NCBI GenBank assembly: GCA_963846475.1
Contig: CAWJVZ010000004.1
Coordinates: forward strand, 3,472,001-3,536,000
Direction of reading: 5' to 3'
DNA: 64,000 nt
Origin: DASWJZ01 sp963846475
Lineage (GTDB): Bacteria > Pseudomonadota > Alphaproteobacteria > Rhizobiales > Afifellaceae
Part shown: in pieces, positions 7,309 to 17,258 of the stretch
Layout: each line of letters opens with the position of its first letter
Position numbering within the stretch: position 1 is the stretch's first letter
Program-made: the position numbers and the translations under genes
The notes under the pieces: generated by a model
The model's input: the letters and a program-made list of their open reading frames with translations, nothing else
Told to the model about the DNA's origin: nothing
Databases searched by the model: none

Positions 7309-9512
7309 CTACGGCCCCGCCCGCTCCGGAAGCGACAGCCCCTCGTGCTTGCGCTTCGCCTCGATGCGGCGGGCGTGCAGGATCGGTTCGGTATAGCCGT
7401 TCGGCTGCGCCCGCCCCTTGAAGACGAGGTCGCAGGCCGCCTGGAAGGCGATGCCGTCGAAAGCCGGCGCCATCGGCCGGTAGAGCGGGTCGCCCTCGTT
7501 TTGGCGGTCGACCACCTCGGCCATCCGCCGCATCGTCGCCATCACCTGGTCCTCGGAGACCACGCCATGATGCAGCCAGTTGGCGATGTGCTGGCTGGAG
7601 ATGCGCAACGTCGCGCGGTCCTCCATCAGCCCGACATTGTGGATGTCCGGCACCTTTGAGCAGCCGACGCCCTGGTCGATCCACCGCACCACGTAGCCCA
7701 AGAATTCCTTGCGCGTTGTTGTCGAGCTCTTGCTGGATCTGCTCGGGCGGCCAGTTCGGCCGCTCGGCGAGCGGCACCGACAAGATGTCCTCAAGCCTGG
7801 CGCGCTGCCGCCCTTTCAGCTCCTCCTGCCGCGCCGCCACGTCGACCTTGTGATAGTGCAGCGCGTGCAGCGTCGCCGCCGTGGGCGACGGCACCCAGGC
7901 GGTATTGGCGCCCGCCAGCGGATGCGCGATCTTCTGCTCCAGCATGGCCGCCATCCGGTCGGGCATCGCCCACATGCCCTTGCCGATCTGGGCGCGGCCC
8001 TGCAGCCCGCAGGCGAGGCCGACGTCGACGTTCCGATCCTCATAGGCCTGGATCCACACGGCCGACTTCATGTCGCCCTTGCGGATCATCGGCCCGGCTT
8101 CCATCGAGGTATGGATCTCGTCGCCGGTGCGGTCGAGGAAGCCGGTATTGATGAAGACGATGCGGTCCTTGGCGGCGCGGATCGCCTCCTTCAGGTTCAA
8201 CGTCGTGCGGCGCTCCTCGTCCATGATGCCCATCTTCAGCGTGAAGCGCGGCAGGCCGAGCGCCGCCTCGATCCGGCTGAAGAGCGTTGTCGGCAAAGGC
8301 GACCTCGTCCGGCCCGTGCATTTTCGGCTTGACGATATAGACAGAGCCGCCACGGCTGTTCATGCGCCGGCCGTTCTTGCCGACGTCGTGTAGCGCGATG
8401 GCCGAGGTCACCATGCCGTCCAGAATGCCTTCGGGGATCGGGTTGCCGTCGCGGTCGAGCACGGCGTCGATGGTCATGAGGTGGCCGACGTTGCGGACCA
8501 GCATGAGGCTGCGGCCCGGCAGAGCGAGCGCGCTGCCGTCGGGCGCCGTGTAGGTGCGGTCGGGGTTCAGCGCGCGCTCGACGTTGCGGCCGGCCTTGTC
8601 GAAGCTCGCCATGAGGTCGCCCCGCATCAGGCCGAGCCAGTTCCGATAGGCCAGGACCTTGTCCTCCGCGTCGACCGCGGCGATGGAATCCTCAAAGTCC
8701 ATGATGGTGGTGATCGCCGATTCCACCACGACGTCGGCGATCCCCGCAGCATCCTCCGAGCCGATCGGATGGTTGCGGTCGATTCGGACCTCCAGGTGCA
8801 GGCCGTGGTTCCGCAGGAGGATTTCCGTCGGCGCGTCGTCCGGGCCATTGTGGCCGGCGAAGGGGGCCGCATGGGCGAGCCCGGCCTCCTTCCAATTGCC
8901 GAGCGACACGACGAGGCGGCCGCGCGCGATGTGCAAACCGGTCGCGTCGCGCCAGGAGGCGCCGCCGAGCGGCGCGACATCGTCGAGCACGCCGCGCGCA
9001 TAGTCGATGACCTTTCGGCCGCGCAGCGGATTGTAGCCCCTGCCGCGTTCGGCGCCGCCGTCTTCCGGGATCGCGTCGGTGCCGTAGAGCGCGTCGTAGA
9101 GGCTCCCCCAGCGGGCATTGGCGGCGTTCAGCGCATAGCGGGCATTCGTCACCGGGACGACCAGCTGCGGCCCGGCTATTCGCGCGATCTCCGGATCGAC
9201 GTTCTCCGTCGAGACGGCGAAATCGGGTCCCTCCGGCAGGAGGTAGCCGATGTCGCGCAGGAACGCCTTGTAGGCCTCGAGGTCGAAGTGCCGGCCGCGC
9301 CGTTCCCGGTGCCAGGCATCGATCGCCGCCTGCATGCGGTCGCGCTTCTGCAAAAGCTCGCGGTTGATAGGCGCGAGGTCGCGGACGATGCCGTCGAGCC
9401 CGGACCAGAATTGCTCCGGCGAGACGCCGGTCCCGGGCAGCGCCTCGTCGTTGACGAAGTCGCGAAGGCTGCGCGCCGCCAGCAGATTCCCGGTCTCGAC
9501 CCGCTCCGACAT
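7309..9512 (-). pseudogene. glcB: Malate synthase G, broken by two +1 frameshifts
   Basis: Malate synthase G condenses glyoxylate and acetyl-CoA to malate. Read across two shifts, the product is about 733 residues, close to E. coli GlcB (723), and otherwise well conserved (MDFEDSIAAVDAEDK, MKMGIMDEERRTT-type core, TGFLDRTGDE, GKGMWAMPD, WVPSPTAATLHALHYH, SSQHIANWL). Shift 1 is near 8285: one extra base after VAFADN, before LFSRIE. Shift 2 is at 7697-7699: one extra G in a GGG run within GILG/YVVRW. Removing one base at each place restores a full ORF. The start at 9512 (MSERVETG) is the family-like N-terminus. It is last in the glcDEF-glcB run, 84 bases after glcF. Sequencing error or recent decay are both possible. 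Confidence 0.9.
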
Positions 9513-9596
9513 CCCGCTGCTCCTGGTCCGGCGATCCCCGGCCGTTCCGCAACGCAGTAGCGGCATAGGCGGTTTCGGTCTACCGGCGCGGGCCGA

Positions 9597-10943
9597 TCAT
9601 TCGGCGGCTTCGCTCAGGCTCTCGTCCGGCAAGCCGAGCGCCGCCGGCTGCGGCCCGCCATAGGCCCAGTCCAGAAGCTCCACCGTGTGGACGATCGGGA
9701 TAGCCGTGCCGGTGCCGATCTGCGTCATGCAGCCGATATTGCCGGCGGCGATCAGGTCCGGCGCCACCTTCTCGATGTTCGCCACCTTGCGGTCGCGGAG
9801 CCTTGTGGCGATCTCCGGCTGCAGGATGTTGTAGGTGCCGGCCGAGCCGCAGCAGATATGCCCCTCCGGTATGTCGCGGACTGCGAAGCCGGCCTTCTCC
9901 AGCAAGAGCTTCGGCAGCACGGTGATGCGCTGCCCGTGCTGCATGGAGCAGGCGGAATGATAGGCGACGACAAGGTCCGTGGCGCGCTCGGCCGGCGGCA
10001 GCTCCAGCCGCGCCAGGAACTCGGTGATGTCGAGGGCGAGCGCGGAGATTCTTGCCGCCTTCTCCGCATAGGCCGGCTCGAGCCTGAAATTGTGGCCGTA
10101 ATCCTTGATCGCGGTGCCGCAGCCCGAGGCCGTCACCACGATGGCGTCGAGCCCGCCGCCTTCGATCTCGCGCATCCACACGTCGATGTTGTTGCGGGCG
10201 AGGCCGAGGCCCTGCCGGTCGCGGCCCATATGGTGGACGATGGCGCCGCAGCAGCCCTCGCCCTTCGGCAGCACGACCTCCACGCCCAGACGGTTGAGCA
10301 GGCGGATGGCGGCGTCGTTGATGCCCGGGTCGAGCACCGATTGCGCGCAGCCGGAGAGCAGCGCCACGCGCGCATGCGCCACGCTGCCGGGCACGACCGG
10401 GCGGGCACCGGGTGCCGGCGCCGCGCGTGCATCGGAAGGCGCCTTGTTCGGCGCCAGCAGCAGCATCGCCGCCAGCCTCTCTCCGGCCGGGCCAAGACCT
10501 TGAAGGAACTTGTAAAAAGGCCTCCCGAGGCGGGCCAGGACAAGGGCGGCGCGGAAGCGGCCCCGATACGGCAAAGTGCGCGCCAGCAGCTCCCTGACAA
10601 ACCTGTCCTGCCAAGGTCTTTTGTAGGTTTTCTCGATCCTGACCCGCGCCTGGTCGATGAGATGCATGTAATCGACGCCGGACGGGCAAGTCGTCACGCA
10701 TGACAGGCACGACAGGCAGCGGTCGATATGCAGCGCCACTTCTGCGGATGCCGGCTTGTCGTTCTCCAGCATGTCCTTGATGAGGTAGATTCTTCCGCGC
10801 GGCGAATCCAGTTCATTGCCGAGCTCCAGATAAGTCGGGCAGGTGGCGAGGCAGAACCCGCAATGCACGCACCGCCGCAGGATCGCGTCGGCTTCCTCGA
10901 TGTTCGGGTCGGCGAGTTGAGCGATGGAGAAAGACGTCTGCAT
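9597..10943 (-). CDS. glcF: Glycolate oxidase iron-sulphur subunit GlcF
   Basis: 448-aa iron-sulphur subunit of glycolate dehydrogenase GlcDEF, passing electrons from the flavin subunits towards the quinone pool. The N-terminus holds two 4Fe-4S motifs (CVHCGFCLATCP near residues 25-36 and CLSCLSCVTTCP near 76-87). The C-terminal half has two cysteine-rich CCG domains (GEGCCGA and HICCGSAGTYN). The ATG overlaps the glcE stop by one base. The ferredoxin motifs are complete and the length is normal for GlcF. Confidence 0.95.
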   Translation of the reverse strand: MQTSFSIAQLADPNIEEADAILRRCVHCGFCLATCPTYLELGNELDSPRGRIYLIKDMLENDKPASAEVALHIDRCLSCLSCVTTCPSGVDYMHLIDQARVRIEKTYKRPWQDRFVRELLARTLPYRGRFRAALVLARLGRPFYKFLQGLGPAGERLAAMLLLAPNKAPSDARAAPAPGARPVVPGSVAHARVALLSGCAQSVLDPGINDAAIRLLNRLGVEVVLPKGEGCCGAIVHHMGRDRQGLGLARNNIDVWMREIEGGGLDAIVVTASGCGTAIKDYGHNFRLEPAYAEKAARISALALDITEFLARLELPPAERATDLVVAYHSACSMQHGQRITVLPKLLLEKAGFAVRDIPEGHICCGSAGTYNILQPEIATRLRDRKVANIEKVAPDLIAAGNIGCMTQIGTGTAIPIVHTVELLDWAYGGPQPAALGLPDESLSEAAE

Positions 10944-12169
10944 CAGCTTCCCGCCACCATCCGCCCCGGATTGAGTATACCGCGCGGATCGAACTGCTCC
11001 TTCAACCGCTTTGACAGGGCCGCCAATGCTTCCGGCTGCGGCTCGAAGGGCGGCACGGCATTGCGCAATACCGGCGAGCCGCGCACCAAGTTTGCATGGC
11101 CGCCGCCCGATACTGCCACGGCCAGGCGGATCTCCTGCGCCAGGCCGTCGCGCTCGTCGCCCAGCACCTCGATCCACACCAGCCCACCCGACCAGTCGTA
11201 GAAATGCCGCATCTCGTGCGTCTCGCGGAGAGCAGCCACGACATGTGGCCCGGCGGACGGCGCCACGCTGACCCGCCACACCGGCCCGGACGTCGCCCCG
11301 AACATCTCGGCGTCGCGGATCGCCCGCCACAGCGCCTCCGACGCCTGCCGCTCCAGCAGCACGGCTGCGCCGAGCCCGACAAGGAGCGACCGCAGTTTTT
11401 CCGCCCGGTAGGCGATCGACGGCGCGATCCCCTCCAGGCGGAGGAGCGTCGCCGCCCGGCCGCCGGTGGCGAACGCCGCGTCGGGCACCTCGGCCACCAC
11501 CGGGCCGGGCAGATGCGCGGCGCCGGAAACGTCCCAGGGCGAGCCCATCGCCTGGCACAGCGCGGCGACGGCGCGCTCGTCGTCGAGGCCGGCGAGCACC
11601 AGGGTCGCGACGTCCTCGGGCCGCGGCAGCACCTTGAAGGTCACGTCGGTGACCAGGGCAAGCGTGCCCCACGAGCCGGCGAGGCCCTTCGACAGGTCGT
11701 AGCCGGTGACGTTCTTCACCACCCGGCCGCCGGATTTGAACATCTCGCCGCGCCCCGACACCGCCTTGATGCCGAGCGCATGATCGCGGGCGGCGCCCGC
11801 CTTGATGCGGCGCGGTCCGCTGGCATTGGCCGAGAACACGCCGCCGATCGTGCCGCGGCCGCGCGCTGCCCCGAACAGCGGGCCGAAATCCATGGGCTCG
11901 AAGGCGAGCGCCTGGCTGTTGTCGGCGAGAAGTCTGTCGATATCTGCAAGCGGCGTGCCGGCCTTGGCCGAAAGGACCAGCTCCTCCGGCTCGTAGAGCG
12001 TGACGCCGGTCAGACCGGACAGATCGAGGCTGTATTCGGCCTGGACAGGCCGGCCGACGCCGCGCTTGGAGCCGTGGCCGAGGATCTCCAGCGGGATTTC
12101 CTCCGCCGCCGCCCAGGCGACTGATTCCAGCACGGCCTCGGCGCTGTCGGGCTTGAGCGTATTCGCCAT
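10943..12169 (-). CDS. glcE: Glycolate oxidase subunit GlcE (FAD-binding)
   Basis: 408-aa second flavin subunit of glycolate dehydrogenase. It has the PCMH-type FAD-binding fold with GRGTIGGVFSANASGPRR and KNVTGYDLSKGLAGSWGTL, standard GlcE segments, and a C-terminal FDPRGILNPGRM motif. The start at 12169 (MANTLKPDSAEAV) lies 5 bases after the glcD stop. The frame is open further upstream, but that part runs antisense-like through glcD. It is coupled to glcF at its 3' end (TGATG). Confidence 0.93.
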   Translation of the reverse strand: MANTLKPDSAEAVLESVAWAAAEEIPLEILGHGSKRGVGRPVQAEYSLDLSGLTGVTLYEPEELVLSAKAGTPLADIDRLLADNSQALAFEPMDFGPLFGAARGRGTIGGVFSANASGPRRIKAGAARDHALGIKAVSGRGEMFKSGGRVVKNVTGYDLSKGLAGSWGTLALVTDVTFKVLPRPEDVATLVLAGLDDERAVAALCQAMGSPWDVSGAAHLPGPVVAEVPDAAFATGGRAATLLRLEGIAPSIAYRAEKLRSLLVGLGAAVLLERQASEALWRAIRDAEMFGATSGPVWRVSVAPSAGPHVVAALRETHEMRHFYDWSGGLVWIEVLGDERDGLAQEIRLAVAVSGGGHANLVRGSPVLRNAVPPFEPQPEALAALSKRLKEQFDPRGILNPGRMVAGS

Positions 12170-12174
12170 AGCCC

Positions 12175-13671
12175 TCAAAAGCGCGGCAGATCGGGGAAGG
12201 CGACCTGGCCTTTGTGCACGTGCATGCGGCCGAGCTCGGCGCAGCGGTGCAGCTGCGGAAAGACTTTTCCCGGATTGAGGAGGTGGTCCGGGTCGAAGGC
12301 GCATTTCACCCGCTGCTGCTGCGCAAGGTCCGTCTCGTTGAACATGACCGGCATGAGGTCGCGCTTTTCCACGCCGACCCCGTGCTCGCCGGTCAGCACG
12401 CCGCCCACCTCCACGCAGAGTTTCAGGATCTCGGCGCCGAACGCTTCGCATCTCTCCAGTTCGCCCGGAACGTTCGCGTCGTAGAGGATGAGCGGGTGGA
12501 GATTGCCGTCGCCGGCATGGAAAACGTTGGCGACGCGGAGCCCGTATTCCTCCGACAGCTCGCGCATGCGGGCGAGCACCTTTGGCAGCTCGCGCCGCGG
12601 GATCGTGCCGTCCATGCAGTAATAGTCCGGCGAGATGCGGCCGACCGCGGGGAAGGCGGATTTCCGCCCCAGCCAGAAGGCCTGCCGCTCGGCCTCCGAC
12701 TGGGAGACGCGGAGATAGCTCGCCGCGTTGGCACGGGCGATCGCCTCGACCCGGGTGAGCAGGTCGTCGCATTCGGCCTCCGGCCCGTCGAGCTCGACGA
12801 TCAGCAGCGCCTCCACGTCGCGCGGATAACCCGCATGGACATAATCCTCGGCGGCGTGGATCGCCGGCCGGTCCATCATCTCCATGCCGCCCGGAATGAT
12901 CCCGGCGCCGATGATGGCGGCGACGCAGCGGCCGGCGTCCTCGCCGGTCTGGAAGCCGACGAGCATGGCGCGGGCGGTCTCCGGCGCCTGCAGGATCCGC
13001 ACCGTCACCTCGGTAACGACACCCAAAAGGCCCTCGGAGCCGGTCATCAGGCCGAGGAGGTCGTAGCCCTCCGAATCGAGGTGCTTGCCGCCGAGGCGGA
13101 TCACCTCGCCGGTGATCAACGCCATTTCGATGCCGAGCACATTATTGGCCGTGAGCCCGTATTTCAGGCAGTGCACGCCGCCGGAATTCTCCGCCACGTT
13201 GCCGCCGATCGAGCAGGCGATCTGCGACGAGGGGTCAGGCGCATAATAGAAGCCGCGCTCGGCGACGGCCTTGCTGATGCCGAGATTGGTGACGCCCGGC
13301 TGCACGACGGCGCAGCGGTTTTCGTAATCGATCTCCAGGATTCTGTTGAACTTCGACATCACGAGCAGCACGCCGTCCTCCAGCGGCAGCGCACCGCCGG
13401 AGAGCGAGGTGCCGGAGCCGCGCGGCACGACGCGGATGCCGTTGTCATTGCAGTAGCGGAGCACGCGGCTGACCTGCGCCACCGTCTCCGGCAGCACGAC
13501 CAGCATGGGCATCTGGCGGTAGGCGGTGAGCCCATCGGATTCGAATGGGCGAAGCCCGTCGGGATGGGTGATCACGCCTTCCCCCGGCACGATTGCCGAC
13601 AAATCCGCGGCGACGGCGTCGCGCCGGGCCAGCACGTCGGCCTTCGGCGCCGGCATGGAAAGGAGGCTCAT
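12175..13671 (-). CDS. glcD: Glycolate oxidase FAD subunit GlcD
   Basis: 498-aa FAD-linked oxidase, the catalytic subunit of glycolate dehydrogenase (glycolate to glyoxylate). FAD-binding PCMH motifs VVPRGSGTSLSGGALP and CSIGGNVAENSGG are present, and the C-terminal cap carries FHAGDGNLHPLI, TGEHGVGVEKRDLM and DPDHLLNPGKVFP. It is the first gene of glcD-glcE-glcF-glcB, so its upstream gap should hold the operon promoter. No GlcC-type regulator is adjacent. Confidence 0.96.
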   Translation of the reverse strand: MSLLSMPAPKADVLARRDAVAADLSAIVPGEGVITHPDGLRPFESDGLTAYRQMPMLVVLPETVAQVSRVLRYCNDNGIRVVPRGSGTSLSGGALPLEDGVLLVMSKFNRILEIDYENRCAVVQPGVTNLGISKAVAERGFYYAPDPSSQIACSIGGNVAENSGGVHCLKYGLTANNVLGIEMALITGEVIRLGGKHLDSEGYDLLGLMTGSEGLLGVVTEVTVRILQAPETARAMLVGFQTGEDAGRCVAAIIGAGIIPGGMEMMDRPAIHAAEDYVHAGYPRDVEALLIVELDGPEAECDDLLTRVEAIARANAASYLRVSQSEAERQAFWLGRKSAFPAVGRISPDYYCMDGTIPRRELPKVLARMRELSEEYGLRVANVFHAGDGNLHPLILYDANVPGELERCEAFGAEILKLCVEVGGVLTGEHGVGVEKRDLMPVMFNETDLAQQQRVKCAFDPDHLLNPGKVFPQLHRCAELGRMHVHKGQVAFPDLPRF

Positions 13672-13982
13672 CGGCTGTCCTCAGCGGCTTCTTGACAAGG
13701 TTCAGCGAGGCTTAGGGCGTTTTCAGGGCCCTGTCGATTGCGCCACGCGCGTCGTGGCGCGATCGGGAGCCGGGCAGCCCACGCGAAACTCCGGCCCGTT
13801 GAAGCTCGGGCCTGGATCGCCGTTTGCCGCAGCCGGGACGGGCGCTCCTGGCGACAAGAGAATTGACCGCCGGAAGACAGGATGCCTATCGTTGGCGAGA
13901 ACACGAAACCGATGTCACACCCCAAATTCCTCCATGGCCCCGCCCCGCAGGATGCGTGGCATCCTTGCCATCGCTTGCGGCG
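13672..13982. other. Divergent intergenic region glcD / lutA (311 bp)
   Basis: Upstream regions of two divergent operons, glycolate oxidation to the left and lactate utilisation to the right. I find no convincing paired -35/-10 boxes, palindromic operator or small gene. It presumably holds both promoters, but nothing in it can be assigned with confidence. Confidence 0.4.
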
Positions 13983-14762
13983 ATGAGCGACAGCGCCGCG
14001 CCGCGCCCCCGCATCGGCCTCTTCGTCACCTGCCTCGTCGATCTGTTTCGCCCGAGCGTCGGCTTCGCGTCGCTGAAACTCCTGGAGGATGCCGGCTGCA
14101 TCGTCGAAGTGCCGGAGGCGCAGACCTGCTGCGGCCAGCCGGCCTACAATTCCGGCGACACCAGCGATGCCAGGGCGGTGGCGAAGGGCGTCATCGCCGC
14201 CTTCGAGCCCTACGATTACCTCGTCGCGCCGTCCGGCTCGTGTACCGGCATGATCAAAAAACATTATCCCGGGCTCTTTGCCGGCGACGTGGAATGGGGC
14301 GCGCGCGCCGAACAGCTCGCGGCGAAGTCGTACGAGCTGGTGAGTTTCCTGACCGACGTGCTCGGCGTCACGGGGGTGACGGCACGTCACGAGGGCAGCG
14401 TCACCTATCACGATTCCTGCTCGGGCCTGCGCGAGCTCGGCATTCGCGCCCAGCCGCGCCGGCTGCTCGCCGGCGTCGCCGGGTTGACGCTGACGGAGCT
14501 GCCCGACGCCGACACCTGCTGCGGCTTCGGCGGCACTTTTTGCGTCAAATACCCCGACATCTCCAACGCCATCGTGGAGAAGAAAACGGCCGATATCGCC
14601 GGGACGGGGGCGGAGACGCTGCTCGCCGGCGACCTCGGCTGCCTGATGAACATGGCCGGCAAGCTGAAGCGCGAGGGCCGGCCCACCAAGTCGCGCCATG
14701 TCGCCGAGGTGCTCGCCGGCATGACCGACGAGCCGGCGATCGGCGAGGGCGAGGGCGGGTGA
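13983..14762 (+). CDS. lutA: Lactate utilisation protein A (Fe-S oxidoreductase subunit)
   Basis: 259-aa protein with two CCG (cysteine-rich, heterodisulfide-reductase-like) domains: TCCGQPAYNSGD near residue 43 and TCCGFGGTFCVKYPD near 179, with paired single Cys in FVTCLVD and HDSCSGLRELG. This is the LutA/YkgE architecture of the L-lactate oxidation complex LutABC. The start ATG at 13983 gives the family-like N-terminus (PRIGLFVTCLVDLF). Two extra genes separate it from lutB, which is unusual. Confidence 0.92.
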   Translation: MSDSAAPRPRIGLFVTCLVDLFRPSVGFASLKLLEDAGCIVEVPEAQTCCGQPAYNSGDTSDARAVAKGVIAAFEPYDYLVAPSGSCTGMIKKHYPGLFAGDVEWGARAEQLAAKSYELVSFLTDVLGVTGVTARHEGSVTYHDSCSGLRELGIRAQPRRLLAGVAGLTLTELPDADTCCGFGGTFCVKYPDISNAIVEKKTADIAGTGAETLLAGDLGCLMNMAGKLKREGRPTKSRHVAEVLAGMTDEPAIGEGEGG

Positions 14763-14817
14763 CGGACGACCCGGCTCGCCGCTATATTGGCCCAATACGC
14801 ACGACAGGAACGCTCCC

Positions 14818-15282
14818 ATGGCGCTCGCGAAAGAGAAGCCGCGCTTCGACGGTCAGACCGACTACGAGGATGACTTCGAGCAATGGTGCTACGAGCAGGC
14901 GGAGCTGCTCCGGCAACGCAGGTTCGCGGAGCTGGACCTGCCGAATGTTATCGAGGAGCTTGAGGACATGGGAAAGGAGCAGCGCCGCGCTCTATCCTCC
15001 AGTTATCGCATCCTCATCGCACATCTGCTCAAATGGCAATTCCAGCCTCAGCTTCGGTCCCGCTCTTGGGAGCACACGATCGATCGCGAACGGGACAACA
15101 TAATCGACCGTGAAAAAATGAATCCGAGCCTTGGCAAGGATGCCAAGCGCCTCGTTGAAGAGGTTTACAGGCGTGCCATTCGGGAGGCCGCCAAGGAAAC
15201 CGAACTTTCCCGCAACACCTTTCCTTTCGATTGTCCGTACAGCATGGAGCAGCTGCGCGATCCCGATTGGATGCCAGACTAA
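14818..15282 (+). CDS. DUF29 family protein
   Basis: 154 aa, all-helical and highly charged. It is recognisable as DUF29 (PF01724) by YEDDFEQWCYEQAELLR, ELDLPNVIEELEDMGK, HLLKWQFQP and the C-terminal FPFDCPYSMEQL. The function of DUF29 is unknown; the family is frequent in cyanobacteria and scattered in proteobacteria, often in mobile contexts. It lies 55 bases after lutA with an AGGAA site before its ATG, and 4 bases before the next gene, so it is probably co-transcribed with the lut genes. Lower G+C suggests insertion. Confidence 0.85.
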   Translation: MALAKEKPRFDGQTDYEDDFEQWCYEQAELLRQRRFAELDLPNVIEELEDMGKEQRRALSSSYRILIAHLLKWQFQPQLRSRSWEHTIDRERDNIIDREKMNPSLGKDAKRLVEEVYRRAIREAAKETELSRNTFPFDCPYSMEQLRDPDWMPD

Positions 15283-15286
15283 GTCA

Positions 15287-15829
15287 ATGCCGGCCTCCCC
15301 CTATCGTATTGGGCATCGGACCCTGGGCTCGCCTGCAGTCCGGGCAGTCAGCGTGCTTTCTGTCTCGACTCTTGCGCTCGGCGCAGCGCTCGCCGCTGCT
15401 GCTGCCGCGCAGGACAGCGCCGCACTCGTCGACACCTGCTTCGCCCGCACTTACGATGCCGCCCATCTCGCCAGGCATCCGGCCCAGCGGGTCGCGGCGA
15501 TCTCCGTCGCCTTCCAGAGCTTTGAGGACAGCCTGCTCGCCGGCGTCATCTACAAGCTTCGCTTCGGCCCCCAATTCGGTTTCAGCGGCGATTGCTACCG
15601 ACCCGCCGAAGGCGGCTTTCTCTGCGAGGCCTGCGGCAACGACAGCTGCCAAGGGAACGGCGAGTCGTTCAAGATCCTCTGGTCCGGGGGTGACGAGGTC
15701 CAGCTCGTCAACGATACGACCGGGCTCTTCGCCGAAAACGCCGAGGGCGGGCGCGATCGGCTGGCGCCCGGTGGCGAGCATCGGCTGTTCGCGCTGAAGC
15801 GGGCGTCCGCCGAAGCCTGCGCCTGGTGA
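15287..15829 (+). CDS. Secreted Cys-rich protein of unknown function
   Basis: 180 aa. A hydrophobic stretch (VSVLSVSTLALGAALAAAAAAQ, about residues 18-40) looks like a signal peptide with cleavage after AAAQ or nearby. The mature part has several cysteines (DTC, GDC, FLCEAC, DSC, EAC), which fits an exported disulphide-bonded domain. I do not recognise the family. It starts 4 bases after the DUF29 gene and ends 7 bases before lutB, in the middle of the lut cluster. A downstream GTG start, shortening the signal, is also possible. Confidence 0.62.
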   Translation: MPASPYRIGHRTLGSPAVRAVSVLSVSTLALGAALAAAAAAQDSAALVDTCFARTYDAAHLARHPAQRVAAISVAFQSFEDSLLAGVIYKLRFGPQFGFSGDCYRPAEGGFLCEACGNDSCQGNGESFKILWSGGDEVQLVNDTTGLFAENAEGGRDRLAPGGEHRLFALKRASAEACAW

Positions 15830-15836
15830 CACGCCG

Positions 15837-17258
15837 ATGAATGTCACCGCCCAAAACTTCAAGGAGAATGCGCGCGAGGCGCTGGCCGACCCGCAGCTGC
15901 AGCGGGCGCTCGGCAACGTCCGCTTCAATTTCATCGACAAGCGCGCCAAGGCGGCCGCCGCCCTGCCGGAATTCGAGCAGCTCCGCGAGGCGGCGCGGGC
16001 GGTCAAGGACCACGCGCTGGACCATCTCGACCTTTATCTGGAGGCCTACGAGGCGCGCGTGACAGCGGCCGGCGGCCATGTCCACTTCGCAGAGACGGCG
16101 GTCGACGCGCGCAACCTCATCCTCGACATCTGCCGCCGGGTGGGCGCGCGGAGCGTCACCAAGGGCAAGTCGATGATCTCCGAGGAGATCGAGCTCAACG
16201 AGCACCTGGAGGCGAACGGCATTAAGGCCGTGGAAACCGATCTCGGCGAATACATCATCCAGCTGCGCGGCGAGGTGCCGAGCCACATCATCGCCCCCGC
16301 CGTCCACGTCAACCAGGACCAGGTGGAGGCGGATTTCCGCCGCGTCCACACGCATTTGCCGGCGGACCGCGACCTCGCCGAGCCGACCAGCCTGCTTGCC
16401 GAGGCGCGCGGCGTGCTGCGCGACCGCTTTCTCGCCGCCGACGTCGGCGTCACCGGCGCCAATTTTCTGATCGCCGAGACCGGCACCTCCGTCATCGTCA
16501 CCAACGAGGGCAACGGCGACCTCACCCAGATCCTGCCGCGCATCCACATCGTCATCGCGTCGATCGAAAAAATCGTGCCGACGCTGGAAGACGTCTCGAC
16601 GATCCTGCGCCTGCTCGCCCGTTCGGCGACCGGCCAGGACATGTCGGTCTACACCACCTTCTCCACCGGCCCGCGCCGGCCGGGCGACCCAGACGGGCCG
16701 GAGGAATACCACGTCGTCATCCTCGACAACGGCCGCACGGCGATGCTCGGCACCGAATATCAGGAGATGCTGCGCTGCATCCGCTGCGGCGCCTGCATGA
16801 ACCATTGCCCGATCTATCACGCGGTCGGCGGCCACGCTTACGGCGCCACCTATCCGGGCCCGATGGGGGCGGTGCTCGACCCCGCCATCTTCGGGCTGGA
16901 GCGCACCCGCCACCTGCCCAACGCCTCGACGTTCTGCGGGCGCTGCGAGAGCGTCTGCCCGATGATGATCCCGCTCCCAAAGCTGATGCGGCACTGGCGC
17001 GAGAAGGAGTTCGAGCGGGCGCTGTCGCCGGCCACGCAGCGCTGGGGACTTCGGCTGTGGGCGTTCTTCGCCACGCGGCCGGCCCTCTACCGGCTCGCCA
17101 CGCGGCTGGCCATGGGAGCGCTCGGCGCCGCCGGGCGACGGCGCGGCCGCTTCGCGCGGCTGCCGCTCGCCTCCGGCTGGACCAGGCACCGCGACATGCC
17201 GGCGCCCGCCGGCCGCACCTTCATGGATCAGTACAAGGCCGCGAGGCGGACGCCATGA
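15837..17258 (+). CDS. lutB: Lactate utilisation protein B (ferredoxin-type Fe-S protein)
   Basis: 473-aa LutB/YkgF protein of the LutABC lactate oxidation complex. The N-terminal half is the LUD (DUF162) domain (GKSMISEEIELNEHLE, TGANFLIAETGTSVIVTNEGN). Two 4Fe-4S motifs follow (CIRCGACMNHCP and CGRCESVCP), then a basic C-terminal tail. All eight cluster cysteines are present. Its stop overlaps the lutC start (ATGA). Confidence 0.95.
   Translation: MNVTAQNFKENAREALADPQLQRALGNVRFNFIDKRAKAAAALPEFEQLREAARAVKDHALDHLDLYLEAYEARVTAAGGHVHFAETAVDARNLILDICRRVGARSVTKGKSMISEEIELNEHLEANGIKAVETDLGEYIIQLRGEVPSHIIAPAVHVNQDQVEADFRRVHTHLPADRDLAEPTSLLAEARGVLRDRFLAADVGVTGANFLIAETGTSVIVTNEGNGDLTQILPRIHIVIASIEKIVPTLEDVSTILRLLARSATGQDMSVYTTFSTGPRRPGDPDGPEEYHVVILDNGRTAMLGTEYQEMLRCIRCGACMNHCPIYHAVGGHAYGATYPGPMGAVLDPAIFGLERTRHLPNASTFCGRCESVCPMMIPLPKLMRHWREKEFERALSPATQRWGLRLWAFFATRPALYRLATRLAMGALGAAGRRRGRFARLPLASGWTRHRDMPAPAGRTFMDQYKAARRTP

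Noticed and set aside
7697..8285. Programmed frameshifting in glcB
   Set aside because: Both changes are simple one-base additions without a slippery heptamer or downstream structure, and malate synthase G is not known to use recoding.
12214..13695. 493-codon plus-strand open frame opposite glcD
   Set aside because: Mirror of glcD codons; glcD is unmistakable and the antisense product is low-complexity.
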